From: JBBQLG01 sp964251665
GTDB lineage: Bacteria > Bacteroidota > Bacteroidia > Cytophagales > Spirosomataceae
Direction of reading: 5' to 3'
Length of the DNA: 64,000 nt
Assembly: GCA_964251665.1 (NCBI GenBank)
Contig: CAXUKO010000023.1
Span: forward strand, 1-64,000
Under the pieces are notes generated by a model. The model did not search any database, was not told the DNA's origin, and saw only the letters and a list, made by a program, of their open reading frames with translations. Position 1 is the first letter of the stretch, and each line of letters starts with the position of its first letter. The position numbers were made by a program, and so were the translations under genes. Shown one piece after another: positions 18,282 through 27,165 of the stretch.

Positions 18282-19598
18282 TTACCGGACGTAGGCGTCT
18301 GGACTACTATAATATTGTCCCTGAAATACGGTTCCCAACGCACGGCCGGTTAAGGTACGCCCCAGAAACGGCGAGTTTTTCGATTTTGAAAGCGTTTTCG
18401 CAAACGTCCAGGTACCCGTTGGATTAAATAGGGTCAGACTGGCGGTTTGCCCTTCAGCAATCGTTACGGACGGCAGACGCAGCAGGTGACGGGGCCGGAT
18501 GGCGAGTTTATCAATAAGTTGGTCCAGCGAAAGCTGTTGGTTATGCGTCATTATCGCCGAAAAGACCGTTTCCAGTCCGGTAATGCCAAATTCAGCCTGA
18601 TCGAATTCCAGATTTTTGCTCTCTTCGTCCTGCGGATTATGATCCGACACGATGGCGTCGATGGTGCCGTCGGCCAGGCCTGCCCAGAGCGCATCGACGT
18701 CGGCTCGTGATCGAAACGGCGGATTCACTTTCAGGTTGGTATCAAATCCGGCCAGCGCCGAATCGTCGAATACCAGTTGATGAACTGCTACATCGCAACT
18801 AACGGGCAACCCCTGTTTTTTAGCCGCCCGAATCAGCTCGACCGACCGGGCGGATGACAGAGTGGAGAAATGCATAACTGAATGGACTTCATTCAGTCCG
18901 GGAGAGTCAGATGTCAATGGAAAAACATATTCCAGCAGCCGCAAATCCCGTTCGATCATGATCTCTTCCGCCAGTGCGGGCATGCCTTTCAATCCGAGTA
19001 GTGTACTCTGCACGCCTTCATGCATTTGTCCATACTGGGTCAGCAGTTTTTCTTCGGGCCGGTTCATGAGCAGGCCACTGAAAGGCTGAAGATATTGCAG
19101 CGTCTTGAGCAGTAAATCAGGATTTTGCAGCGGATGATCACCGTCCGAAAACGCCACGGCACCGGCATGGTGCAGGTCGATCATATCCGTAAAATCCACC
19201 CCAGCCGCGCCAAGCGTTACTGCCGCGATTGGATGAACGGCCACCGATTGCCCCTCGGCCATCCGCCGGAGATAGCCCAGCGTGTTTTTAGAATCGACAA
19301 CGGGCGATGTATTGGGCAGGATAGCAATATCGGTGAAGCCCCCGGCGGTGGCAGCCCGGCACAGGCTGGTCATATCTTCTTTGTATTCATGACCGGGGTC
19401 CTTTGCCGCAACCCGCAGATCGACCCAACCCGGTGAGAGGTGCAGGTTATCACCCTCGACTACACGCCAGCTTTCGGGCACGGACAGGTCATTTCCAATT
19501 TGCCGGATCAGGCCGTTTTCGACCAAAACATCCCGTATCTGCCCGTGATGGGCCGATTGAGGATCAATCAGTTTCGCAGCGCGAATGAGAAGTTGCAT
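18282..19598 (-). CDS. Dihydroorotase-like protein lacking metal ligands
   Basis: The 438-residue protein has the full length and fold markers of a type I dihydroorotase (PGWVDLRVAAKDPG, GAVAFSDGD, MHFSTLSS, VSDHNPQ). The metal site is degraded: the HxH pair is R62 and A64, the next ligand His is R180, while H243 and D319 remain. A working dihydroorotase needs the two-metal centre, so this copy is probably not catalytic. Inactive dihydroorotase homologues in other bacteria support aspartate transcarbamoylase structurally; that role here is inference. It is the first gene of the run ending in gldF and vanZ. Confidence 0.85.
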   Translation of the reverse strand: MQLLIRAAKLIDPQSAHHGQIRDVLVENGLIRQIGNDLSVPESWRVVEGDNLHLSPGWVDLRVAAKDPGHEYKEDMTSLCRAATAGGFTDIAILPNTSPVVDSKNTLGYLRRMAEGQSVAVHPIAAVTLGAAGVDFTDMIDLHHAGAVAFSDGDHPLQNPDLLLKTLQYLQPFSGLLMNRPEEKLLTQYGQMHEGVQSTLLGLKGMPALAEEIMIERDLRLLEYVFPLTSDSPGLNEVHSVMHFSTLSSARSVELIRAAKKQGLPVSCDVAVHQLVFDDSALAGFDTNLKVNPPFRSRADVDALWAGLADGTIDAIVSDHNPQDEESKNLEFDQAEFGITGLETVFSAIMTHNQQLSLDQLIDKLAIRPRHLLRLPSVTIAEGQTASLTLFNPTGTWTFAKTLSKSKNSPFLGRTLTGRALGTVFQGQYYSSPDAYVR

Positions 19599-19634
19599 AG
19601 AACAGGATAAGCAAAGTCAGTGAGTCTGTAAGCC

Positions 19635-19675
19635 ATAAAAAAAGCTCCACGGGCCGGGGCCTGACGGAGCTTTTC
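19635..19675 (-). terminator. Rho-independent terminator after gcvH
   Basis: On the minus strand, AAAAGCTCC pairs with its complement around an inner GGCC/GGCC stem, and the structure runs into a T tract. It starts about 18 bases beyond the gcvH stop codon. Confidence 0.85.
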
Positions 19676-19692
19676 GGGTGGGTAAGCCAGCC

Positions 19693-20076
19693 TTACTGAC
19701 CAATTAGTTCTTTGTAGGCATCCACCGACAATAAGCCCGCTATCTGGCTGGCATCTGCCACTTTCAGCTTAATAAGCCAGCCGCGTTCGTAGGGTTCAGT
19801 ATTGAGCAATTCCGGTGATTTTTCGACCTCAGAGTTTATTTCGAGTACCTCACCGTCCACTGGTAAAAACAGGTCGGATACGGTTTTTACAGCTTCGACC
19901 GAGCCAAATACATCGCCACTGGCCAGCGTTTGCCCTACGGTTGTGATGTCAATAAACACAATATCACCCAGTTCATGCTGCGCAAAATCGGTGATGCCAA
20001 CCACGGCGGTACCGTCTTCTTCCAGTTTAAACCACTCGTGATCCGACGTGTAACTCAGTTCTGCGGGGAAATTCAT
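19693..20076 (-). CDS. gcvH: Glycine cleavage system H protein
   Basis: GcvH shuttles the aminomethyl group between the P, T and L proteins of the glycine cleavage system on a lipoyl arm. The 127-residue length is typical. The lipoyl Lys lies in GSVEAVKTVSDL, within the biotinyl/lipoyl fold, and the N-terminus (YTSDHEWFKLEEDGTAVVGI) is diagnostic. It has its own terminator. In flavobacteria gcvH directly follows sprA; here about 9 kb of other genes, including the toxin array, lies between them. Confidence 0.96.
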   Translation of the reverse strand: MNFPAELSYTSDHEWFKLEEDGTAVVGITDFAQHELGDIVFIDITTVGQTLASGDVFGSVEAVKTVSDLFLPVDGEVLEINSEVEKSPELLNTEPYERGWLIKLKVADASQIAGLLSVDAYKELIGQ

Positions 20077-20205
20077 TCGTTATCCGATAATTCGGTTTTT
20101 GGGTGCGATTTGATGCTGCAAGTTACGCACGGAAACCGATTTGTCAACCGCTAACCGGCTACGGATTCGGTGAACAACGTCCGTTATCACTCCGGCAAAT
20201 TCCTC

Positions 20206-21378
20206 TTATTTCTTACGTGCTTCCCGTTTCGCCTTCCGTTCGGCTTTCCGCTCCGCCCGCTTTTCCTTGCGTTCCGCTTTCTTTTCGGCGCGTTTGGCTT
20301 TAAAATCGGCCTTAAAATCCTTGACCGCATCCTTCAGCGTAATGTTGTTATCGAACTCACCCTTAAACGCTTCGATATACGCATTGCGCAGTATGCCAAG
20401 AACCGTGGGCCAGGTAGCGGTCTTGATATCGCTGATCGTGCCATTCAGCGGAATACGGGTGGCAACCTGATCTTTTTTCTGATTCTTTAAGATAGCAACC
20501 CCCGTTTGGGCCAGTAACTCAGTGAAGAATTTACCCACCGACCGGCCTTCGTGCTCATTGAGTTTGAAAATTTTCATGCCCTTCGTGAGCGGCTTAAGGT
20601 AACCGTTCAGCTTACCGTCAAGGGCGGCCATCTCGCTGTAAACGCTCATGGTACCCCGTTCAAAATCAATATTGGCGTAGTGGCGGGCCAATGCATTGAT
20701 CTTTATCAGCTCCAGGTCGCTGAACCGAAGCTTATAATCGAAGTCGGGGAAAACCTTCAGCAGGTTCATATTGGCTTCAAAATTCATCGTGCCGCCGTAG
20801 CCGGGCACATCAGCGGTGGCCACAACGGGCGAGGGTAGTTTTTTACCCTGATCGACTACATTACGGATATTGCGGATTTCACCCTGAAATCGCTTCAGTG
20901 ATATATCAGCGCGGGGCTGCGTTACTAAGCTGGTCAGATTGACGGTACCGTTGACAACGGCAAACCGGTTGATATTGATGGGCAGCAGTTTTTTCAGATA
21001 CGACGTCCAGTCCACCTCAGCTCCGGTCTGACTGGATTCTTTATCGTCGCTGAAGGCGAAGTTGAGTTCCGGCTCGTAAGCTTCTACTTCGCTCACTAAT
21101 TTACCCTTGAACAACGCCCGCCATTCGACAGACAGGTCCGTTTTCGGTATATAGAGGAATGGTTTTTTGATGTCGCCCTTGACCTTCCGAATGCGCAGGT
21201 CATCAATCTGGTACGCTCCCCGAATCAGGTGAATATCAATGTCATCGACATGGCCGGTATAACTTCCCATATCAGCCAGCGTTTTGTTGACATAACGCAG
21301 CACAAAGTAGGGCAGCAACAGCCGGGCGACGATCAGCAGAACAACAACAGCAATCAGGATTTTGGACGTACGTTTCAA
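20206..21378 (-). CDS. DUF748/AsmA-like protein, TTG start
   Basis: This 390-residue protein has an N-terminal membrane anchor (ILIAVVVLLIVARLLLPYFV) and a DUF748-type periplasmic body resembling AsmA/TamB-like lipid-handling proteins (IDIHLIRGAYQIDDLRI, LFKGKLVSEVEAYEPEL). The C-terminal 40 residues are a basic tail of Lys/Arg/Glu/Ala repeats. The start is TTG at 21378: no in-frame ATG exists before a TAG upstream, and the anchor begins right after the TTG. A role in envelope lipid transport is suggested by the family, not shown here. Confidence 0.8.
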   Translation of the reverse strand: MKRTSKILIAVVVLLIVARLLLPYFVLRYVNKTLADMGSYTGHVDDIDIHLIRGAYQIDDLRIRKVKGDIKKPFLYIPKTDLSVEWRALFKGKLVSEVEAYEPELNFAFSDDKESSQTGAEVDWTSYLKKLLPININRFAVVNGTVNLTSLVTQPRADISLKRFQGEIRNIRNVVDQGKKLPSPVVATADVPGYGGTMNFEANMNLLKVFPDFDYKLRFSDLELIKINALARHYANIDFERGTMSVYSEMAALDGKLNGYLKPLTKGMKIFKLNEHEGRSVGKFFTELLAQTGVAILKNQKKDQVATRIPLNGTISDIKTATWPTVLGILRNAYIEAFKGEFDNNITLKDAVKDFKADFKAKRAEKKAERKEKRAERKAERKAKREARKK

Positions 21379-21479
21379 CGTTGATGGTAAATTAGTGCCC
21401 TATATAAACGCGAAAATCGCACAGAGGTTAGCAGACAGACGCTTAAACCAGCTTCCAGTAGCATGGAACTCCATAAAAC

Positions 21480-21538
21480 GGCCTGACGGCTATAATGGAA
21501 AGGCTTCTGAAAAGTCTCTCGATCATAGCCGTCAGGCC
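21480..21538 (-). terminator. Hairpin after aldo/keto reductase gene
   Basis: Arms 21480-21493 (GGCCTGACGGCTAT) and 21525-21538 are exact 14-base complements; the interior can form a further weaker stem. On the minus strand a TTTT run follows, and the aldo/keto reductase stop lies 30 bases upstream. Confidence 0.65.
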
Positions 21539-21567
21539 GCCTTTTCAACGTTATTTTTACTGGTTCG

Positions 21568-22590
21568 TTACTTCCGGTCGCCACCCTGCCGTTCAACCAT
21601 CCAGGCCGGATATTCCTTGTCGTTTGCGCTCACCTGGTCCAGTTCGGCGAGTTCATCGGTGGTCAGTTTCAACTCGGCGGCTTTAAGGTTATCCAGCAGT
21701 TGCTCCGTCTTTTTGGCACCGATAATGACGCTCGTCACACCGGGCTGCTGCAACAGCCACGCCAGCGCGACCTGAGCCACAGAGGCACCTTCATGCGCAT
21801 TGGCTACGCGGGCCATCACGTCGATTATGTCGTACGCTTTCTCCTGATTAACGGGCGGAAAGTCGAAACTCGCCCGGCGCGAATCATCGTCGGGTTTATT
21901 ATCCCGCGTGACTTTACCGGACAGAAAACCGCCCGCCAGTGGGCTCCACGGCAAAATCGCCATCTGCTGGTCGAGCGTCATCGGTACGAGTTCACGTTCC
22001 AGATCACGCCCGGCAATAGAGTAGTAGTTTTGTGTAGATACGAATTTTGTCCAGCCGTTTTTCTCGGCAATACCATTGGCTTTCATAACCTGCCACGCCG
22101 GAAGATTACTGCAGCCGATATACCGCACTTTGCCGCTCCGCACCACATCTTCCAGGCCACGCATGGTTTCCTCCAATGGCGTCAGCGCATCGACGCCGTG
22201 AATCTGGTACAGGTCGATGTGGTCGGTCTGTAACCGCTTCAAGCTGGCCTCTACCTGCTGCATGATGTGTAGCCGACTCAAACCCAGTTCATTTTTACCT
22301 TCGCCCATTTTGCCCCGTACTTTGGTGGCAATCACCAGGCTGTCGCGCGATAGACCGAGGTCACGGATACCCTGCCCCAGCAGTTCCTCCGACTGACCGA
22401 ACGAGTACACGTTAGCGGTATCAATAAAATTAATGCCGTGATCAACGGCTGTCTTCAGAATATCATTCACGGCATCCTGCTGTAGTTTGCCGATGTTCCC
22501 CCAGATGCCGCCCGTACCGCCAAAGGTCATGGTACCGAGGCATAGTTCGGAGACAAATACACCCGTGTTTCCTAAAAGATTGTACTGCAT
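21568..22590 (-). CDS. Aldo/keto reductase
   Basis: A 340-residue NADPH-dependent aldo/keto reductase. The catalytic tetrad is recognisable: Asp in FIDTANVYSFGQSE with its Tyr, Lys in VIATKVRG, and His in LYQIHGVD. The C-terminal cofactor region reads TSVIIGAKKTEQLLDNL. The protein resembles the AKR11/AKR12 bacterial group acting on small carbonyl compounds. ATG 22590 is chosen; the frame runs further upstream only by chance. It is divergent from the flavin monooxygenase gene that follows at 22785. Confidence 0.9.
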   Translation of the reverse strand: MQYNLLGNTGVFVSELCLGTMTFGGTGGIWGNIGKLQQDAVNDILKTAVDHGINFIDTANVYSFGQSEELLGQGIRDLGLSRDSLVIATKVRGKMGEGKNELGLSRLHIMQQVEASLKRLQTDHIDLYQIHGVDALTPLEETMRGLEDVVRSGKVRYIGCSNLPAWQVMKANGIAEKNGWTKFVSTQNYYSIAGRDLERELVPMTLDQQMAILPWSPLAGGFLSGKVTRDNKPDDDSRRASFDFPPVNQEKAYDIIDVMARVANAHEGASVAQVALAWLLQQPGVTSVIIGAKKTEQLLDNLKAAELKLTTDELAELDQVSANDKEYPAWMVERQGGDRK

Positions 22591-22784
22591 GATGTAACGA
22601 AGAAATGAATTGAGAATGCCCCGTCCAACTGAACCGGGCTTATGCGGGGTAACACGGTTGGCAGCCGAACAAAGTTCCGGCTCATGGTGCTTTTCTACCC
22701 AGTTCGCTCCCAACAACAGGCGTCTGAATTTTAATTAACTTTCGTTACTCATTCGGCAGTAGGCCGGTAAAAGCTGGTTATCGT

Positions 22785-24344
22785 ATGAAATCAATCATCA
22801 TGGATGTAGCGATTATTGGAGCCGGTTTTGCCGGATTGGGGGCGGCCATCCGGTTGCGAAAAGCCGGGTACGCATCCTTTGTTATCTTCGAGCGGGCGGC
22901 TGAAGTTGGCGGTACCTGGCGCGACAATACCTACCCCGGCTGTGCCTGCGATGTGCCGTCGCATCTGTATTCGTTCTCTTTTGAGCCAAACACGCACTGG
23001 TCACGGACGTTCTCGAAACAGCCCGAAATTCTGAATTACCTCAAACAATGCGTGAAAACCTACGGCCTGTGGGAGTACATTCGCTACAATACCGAAATTA
23101 TACGGACCGAATTTATCGAATCGGTAGGGTGCTGGCGACTCACCGACCGCGCCGGCAATGAAGTAACGGCCCGCGTGGTCATTGCCGCCACCGGCCCACT
23201 CAATCGCCCCAGCATTCCAAAACTGCCGGGTATCGAGTCATTTACCGGCAAGGCATTTCACTCGGCGCAGTGGGATCATTCATTTGACCCGAATGGGAAG
23301 CGCATAGCTGTGATTGGCACAGGAGCCAGCGCGATTCAGATTGTGCCCGAACTGGCGAAAACAGCCGGGCATTTGTCTGTTTACCAACGCACCGCACCCT
23401 ATGTGGTACCCCGGCAGGATAAGGCTATTTCACCCGTCGTTCAGCAAGCGTTTCGGGCGGTTCCTGCCCTGCGGCAGCTGCACCGGGCGTGGCTCTACTG
23501 GATCAGAGAACTGACCGGATTAGCGTTTCTGGGAAACAAGCTACTGGGTCAGATCAGCACGAAACTGGCAAAAGCTCACTTAGACGCCAGTATTACCGAT
23601 CCGGAACTTCGCCGAAAAGCAACGCCTAACTATCGGATAGGCTGCAAACGGGTACTGGTTTCTGACGATTATTACCCCACCCTGACCCGCCCAAATGTCG
23701 AACTGATTACAGACGGGATCGAGCGTATTACGCCAACGGGAATTGTAACTAAAGACGGTACTGAGCGGCCCGTCGACGCGATTATTTACAGCACTGGCTT
23801 TGTGGCGGCCGACATCATCTCCGATCTGAACATCATTGGGCGGAACGGCGTCAACCTGTTCGAGAGCTGGCTAACGACCGGGGCGCAGGCTTACAAAGGC
23901 ATCACGGTATCGGGCTTTCCGAACCTGCTTTTTCTGGTCGGGCCGAACACCGGTCTGGGGCATAACTCGATTATTCACATGATCGAATCCCAGATGAATT
24001 ACGCAATGGGCTACTTAAACCTGCTGGATACGGTTGTTGCCCCGGCCTTTCTGGACGTGAAACCCGAGGTACAAACCGCCTATAACGAACAGATTCAGCG
24101 GCAGTTGCAGGGAACGGTATGGGCATCCGGTTGTCAGAGTTGGTACCTCAATAAGCAGGGGCGCAACACAACCATCTGGCCCGCCCTGACTGTCACCTAC
24201 CGCAATCAGACCCGGCAGATCAACACAGATGATTATGAAGTGGTACGGCACGATGGCAAGCCGGCACAGCGAGTGTCCTATGTGGCGTATTCAACCCCGG
24301 CAGGACCCGCCAAGGTCAAAGTGCATGTAAATACGCCCCGCTGA
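22785..24344 (+). CDS. Flavin monooxygenase, Baeyer-Villiger type
   Basis: The 519-residue protein has an FAD-binding GAGFAG near residue 12, a second dinucleotide site GTGASAIQ near 175 for NADPH, and the Baeyer-Villiger fingerprint between them as FTGKAFHSAQWDH (the FxGxxxHxxxW pattern). Such enzymes insert oxygen next to a ketone or oxidise heteroatoms. The substrate is unknown. ATG 22785 is the first of two candidate starts; a second ATG lies five codons later and directly precedes DVAIIGAG. It is divergent from the aldo/keto reductase, so the two could share a control region. Confidence 0.88.
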   Translation: MKSIIMDVAIIGAGFAGLGAAIRLRKAGYASFVIFERAAEVGGTWRDNTYPGCACDVPSHLYSFSFEPNTHWSRTFSKQPEILNYLKQCVKTYGLWEYIRYNTEIIRTEFIESVGCWRLTDRAGNEVTARVVIAATGPLNRPSIPKLPGIESFTGKAFHSAQWDHSFDPNGKRIAVIGTGASAIQIVPELAKTAGHLSVYQRTAPYVVPRQDKAISPVVQQAFRAVPALRQLHRAWLYWIRELTGLAFLGNKLLGQISTKLAKAHLDASITDPELRRKATPNYRIGCKRVLVSDDYYPTLTRPNVELITDGIERITPTGIVTKDGTERPVDAIIYSTGFVAADIISDLNIIGRNGVNLFESWLTTGAQAYKGITVSGFPNLLFLVGPNTGLGHNSIIHMIESQMNYAMGYLNLLDTVVAPAFLDVKPEVQTAYNEQIQRQLQGTVWASGCQSWYLNKQGRNTTIWPALTVTYRNQTRQINTDDYEVVRHDGKPAQRVSYVAYSTPAGPAKVKVHVNTPR

Positions 24345-24443
24345 TGGTGACCAACCGGTGCCGCTGCGGTTACGCATCAGCTATTGGTATATGCGTTTCA
24401 GAATTGATGTTTATTGCACCTCACCTATACCTATGTAGGTCGT

Positions 24444-25010
24444 CTATAAGGGGCCAATCGCCTGAGCCATCAGATCCATGTGTACCCTGAGATCTACAAT
24501 CTGTACATGATCTACCGATTCGCTACCCCCTAAGGCCACCAAGGGAAAGTATCCATAACACTGATCATAAGCCGGTATACCTAACTTAGTTTTTAGTTCA
24601 GGGAAGTTAGTACAACGTAATTCCTCCCAGATATATAACTCGTCTACAAACAAATGATCAAAGAGAATATATAAATCTGTACCATCACCGATCACATTAT
24701 ACTGGGCATGGCGGTAATTATAAAAATCAATATTATCATCAGTTCGATAAACGAATAGATCTCCATAAGCATTAATTGCCCAGGGTGTATACCTTACACC
24801 TATACTTTCAATATTCTGATCAACAAACTCTTGAAATAGACTGGGGTCAATTAACCGTAGATAACCGTCCATGAAAATGCCAAAGCCGTGTGAATCCCAC
24901 AAGGTAAGGATCGAGTTTGGCAAAATTCCCCTATAGGATTCTATTTGTTCCTGAGAGGGTTTTCGAACGATTTCATAGTCGGAATACTTTCTAAAAAATG
25001 TATCAAACAT
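24444..25010 (-). CDS. Tdi1-type immunity protein (GAD-like/DUF1851)
   Basis: This 188-residue protein has the GAD-like domain at the N-terminus (YSDYEIVRKPSQEQIESYRG, LPNSILTLWDSHGFG) and the DUF1851 domain at the C-terminus (YGYFPLVALGGSESVDHVQI). This pair is the make-up of Tdi1, the immunity protein of the Agrobacterium DNase effector Tde1. The start codon lies only 7 bases after the stop of the Ntox15 nuclease module, so the two are coupled. Base composition is visibly more AT-rich than that of the flanking housekeeping genes. It should bind and block the upstream nuclease. Confidence 0.88.
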   Translation of the reverse strand: MFDTFFRKYSDYEIVRKPSQEQIESYRGILPNSILTLWDSHGFGIFMDGYLRLIDPSLFQEFVDQNIESIGVRYTPWAINAYGDLFVYRTDDNIDFYNYRHAQYNVIGDGTDLYILFDHLFVDELYIWEELRCTNFPELKTKLGIPAYDQCYGYFPLVALGGSESVDHVQIVDLRVHMDLMAQAIGPL

Positions 25011-25017
25011 ACTTTGA

Positions 25018-25836
25018 TCAATGGTCTAGTTCAATGTTCAATTTAGTGGGCTTTCGTTCTTCCGGTGTCATAGTCTTAGCCTGCTCCCGAATATAATCAT
25101 CCATGTTTTTAGCTCTCCCTTGTTTTTCCCACTGGCTGCCAATCGACTTGTTAACTCCCGCATCACCCATACCTTCTATCTTGTCAGGATGCCCACCAGC
25201 AATCTGGTCAGGATTATGCAAGGCATTTGGAGTATCAGCCCAATTATCTGCTGCTTCTTCTATGGCATCTTCGTAAGATAACCCTTGGGATTCCAGTTCT
25301 TCTGCCTTTTCATTAATTGCTTTCTTACGATCTGCTTGCTGTGCTTTGCTACCCGACCTGCCTTTGGCTTTATAACGATCACTGTTTTGCAAGTACTCGT
25401 CTACAGTCATATTATTTAATCCATCCTGTTGGCCTTGAATCTGCCGCTCAAATTCAGCTTGGGAATGATTGGGATTTTTCTCGAAAGGAGGTCGAGTCCG
25501 ATACTTAGGCAGACGAGACACAACGGCCGGGCGTTTTACGGGTGCCTTCTCCTTGCTCACCGGCTCTTCCACCGCACTAACCGGCCGTTCCACACCCACG
25601 CTCTGACGCATGTTCACCAGCTTGCGTTGCAGGGGAACCGACGCCTTGTGCAGCAGAATGCCCAGCACCACATCCACTCCGACTTTGCTCACCGCCTGAG
25701 CCAGATAGCGACCTGCTTCCCGATATTTAGCCGGATTGTTCCCCGCGTTAATGGCCGTATCGTAGAAAGCTTTGAACAACCGGGCCACTTCCGAAAGCTC
25801 CGAGCCCAGCATCCAGCAACTGCCCACCACCAACAC
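25018..25836 (-). pseudogene. Orphan Ntox15 (Tde-like) DNase toxin module
   Basis: The 272-residue frame begins with about 100 residues of toxin backbone that are nearly identical to the intact toxin at 27724-29106, then a separate C-terminal domain. That domain (about 115-245) fits Ntox15, the DNase fold of Agrobacterium Tde effectors, including the HxxD motif (H207 and D210 in NALHNPDQIAGGHPD). No ATG or delivery domain precedes it; upstream the frame meets a stop inside the terminator at 25872-25912. The best reading is a displaced C-terminal cassette, silent unless recombined or started from an internal GTG. The paired immunity gene follows after 7 bases. Confidence 0.85.
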
Positions 25837-25851
25837 TGCTACTAAGGCATC
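25541..25851 (-). repeat. 311-bp toxin-backbone direct repeat, copy 1
   Basis: This copy aligns without gaps to 28130-28440, with about 20 differences in 311 bases by my count (about 94% identity). It encodes the segment from LVAVLVVGSCWML to KEKAPV. Most differences are silent: the encoded parts differ at only about two residues (R for H, G for S). Confidence 0.93.
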
Positions 25852-25871
25852 GGCCGTCGGATTACCTGAAT

Positions 25872-25912
25872 ATAAAAACGACCGGCTCGTTACAGGAACC
25901 GGTCGTTTTTAT
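25872..25912 (-). terminator. Terminator after PoNi immunity gene
   Basis: Arms 25872-25885 and 25899-25912 (CCGGTCGTTTTTAT) pair exactly over 14 bp around a 13-base loop and end in a T run on the minus strand. It separates the PoNe/PoNi module from the Ntox15 cassette. Confidence 0.85.
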
Positions 25913-25924
25913 GTACGGGGACAC

Positions 25925-26658
25925 TTACTGGCGGGCATAAGCCACTAAATCTTTCGGGTAATACGGCATATCCCGGTATGAACTCTCATCAAGGTCGAGC
26001 GCGCATGTCAACCCCACCACCTCCCAGGCCCAGTAGCCAGAGAACGAACTATCTTCTCCCAGTTTATGAATGTCGTAAGTTGATGTTTTCTTAAGGCAAG
26101 TCTGATACCAATTTGACAGAAATTCCCTTATAGCTTTACCATCAGCAGGCTGGGCAGTTACTGCCTTATAAAGGTTGGTATACAGTTTGGGAAAATAAAG
26201 GCTCTCACTAACCTGACGGGTAGGCTGCCGGGTAGTTATTAAAAGGTCGATAATAGCATCACGTTTACCTTCGGCATCAATGTACTGAACAAGTTCATCA
26301 AACAGTGGCTGCTCAATAGACAACGTAATTGACCAGGTTAGTAATGCCAAGGCATTCATGTACTCATCTACTTCATTTATAAAAAAGATGTTTTTCGCTT
26401 TGGGGTGCTGCTTATACATAGTGCACTTAAGCATTCGCGGTACACGGGAAGTAAGTCCTCAACGGGGTACCCCATTGAGTAGAAACACTCCACTTTTCTG
26501 TAATTGTAAGTATACAAATCTTGATAAATACCCTTCAGCCTAAAATTAGGTTCTGGATTTTCGATCTGATAAAGCCGCTTCGATATCGCTTCATCTATGA
26601 AAGAGATATTACCTTCGAAAAAGTTTTTATTCATTAATGGTTCTCGTGCCACTATCAT
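25925..26658 (-). pseudogene. PoNi-type immunity gene, frameshifted
   Basis: Two overlapping frames make up one protein. The N-terminal part (26658 to 26377, 93 residues) fits DUF1910, with YSMGYPVEDLLPVYREC. The C-terminal part (25925 to 26434) fits DUF1911, with LFDELVQYIDAEGKRDAIID, SGYWAWEVVGL and RDMPYYPKDLVAYA. PoNi proteins, which neutralise PoNe DNases, carry these two domains in one chain. The frame change (equal to a one-base loss or two-base gain) falls within the overlap, 26377-26434. It may be a real mutation or a sequencing error; either way the immunity gene is read as broken here. Confidence 0.82.
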
Positions 26659-26685
26659 ACGGTGAATTTTTAAAATTTGGTTGAG

Positions 26686-27057
26686 TCACCTAATCGTGTT
26701 GCCATCCTCATCTAATACTTTGACTGTTATCACACCGTTTTCGTCGACTTGGTGCAATTGCTTTTCAACTTGTCCACGGTTCATTGCATCACGTATTCTT
26801 TCAGCTTCCTGTCGACCAACAGCGCGGTCAAGGCGATTACTACCTCGCACCCAATCATCACTCATCTGCTTACCATCGGCCGTTTCTCCCAGACGTGAGG
26901 ACCCATACTTAGCTTCGGTGATAATGTACTCTGGGGGCGGAGTAGGGTTACGCCAAACACCATCAATGCCTGTGCCTCTGGCTCCGCCTGTCGAAGGAGT
27001 CAGCGTTCCTCCATCGTTCAACTTGGTGTACCCTTGATTATGCATGTGTACAACCAC
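26686..27057 (-). pseudogene. Orphan PoNe-type nuclease module
   Basis: The 123-residue frame matches the PoNe DNase domain of PD-(D/E)xK fold: Asp at about residue 32 in GTGIDGVW, then the ExK pair in YIITEAKYGSS (E48, K50), then the family's GETADGKQMSDDWVRG. The frame has only a GTG (27057) or an internal ATG (27045) as start, and a TAG precedes it at 27073-27075. Just before that stop, the codons read SCWML in the same frame, as in the toxin backbone. It is therefore a displaced C-terminal domain with no delivery part. The PoNi immunity gene follows 27 bases downstream. Confidence 0.82.
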
Positions 27058-27076
27058 ACTACTTCCGGCTAGCTAC

Positions 27077-27090
27077 AGCATCCAGCAACT
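27077..27090 (-). other. 14-nt in-frame remnant of the toxin backbone
   Basis: AGCATCCAGCAACT is identical to the backbone repeat (25808-25821 in copy 1, 28397-28410 in copy 2), and its codons SCWML are in frame with the PoNe fragment, followed at once by TAG. It marks where the backbone was cut away. Confidence 0.6.
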
Positions 27091-27100
27091 ATTAGAATGA

Positions 27101-27157
27101 TTTACAATAAACGAAAAGGGGCCACCTATGAAGTGCCCCCTTTTCGTTTATTGTAAA
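27101..27157 (-). terminator. Terminator after SUKH immunity gene
   Basis: A 21-bp perfect stem extends inward to 25 bp with one mismatch; the arms begin at 27101 and end at 27157. It starts 8 bases beyond the SUKH gene stop and closes the intact toxin/immunity unit. Confidence 0.8.
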
Positions 27158-27165
27158 TTGATATA

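Noticed and set aside
24345..24443. Gap between the flavin monooxygenase and the immunity gene checked for a transposon end or att site
   Set aside because: No inverted repeat, target duplication or integrase was seen, so the boundary of the island is undefined.
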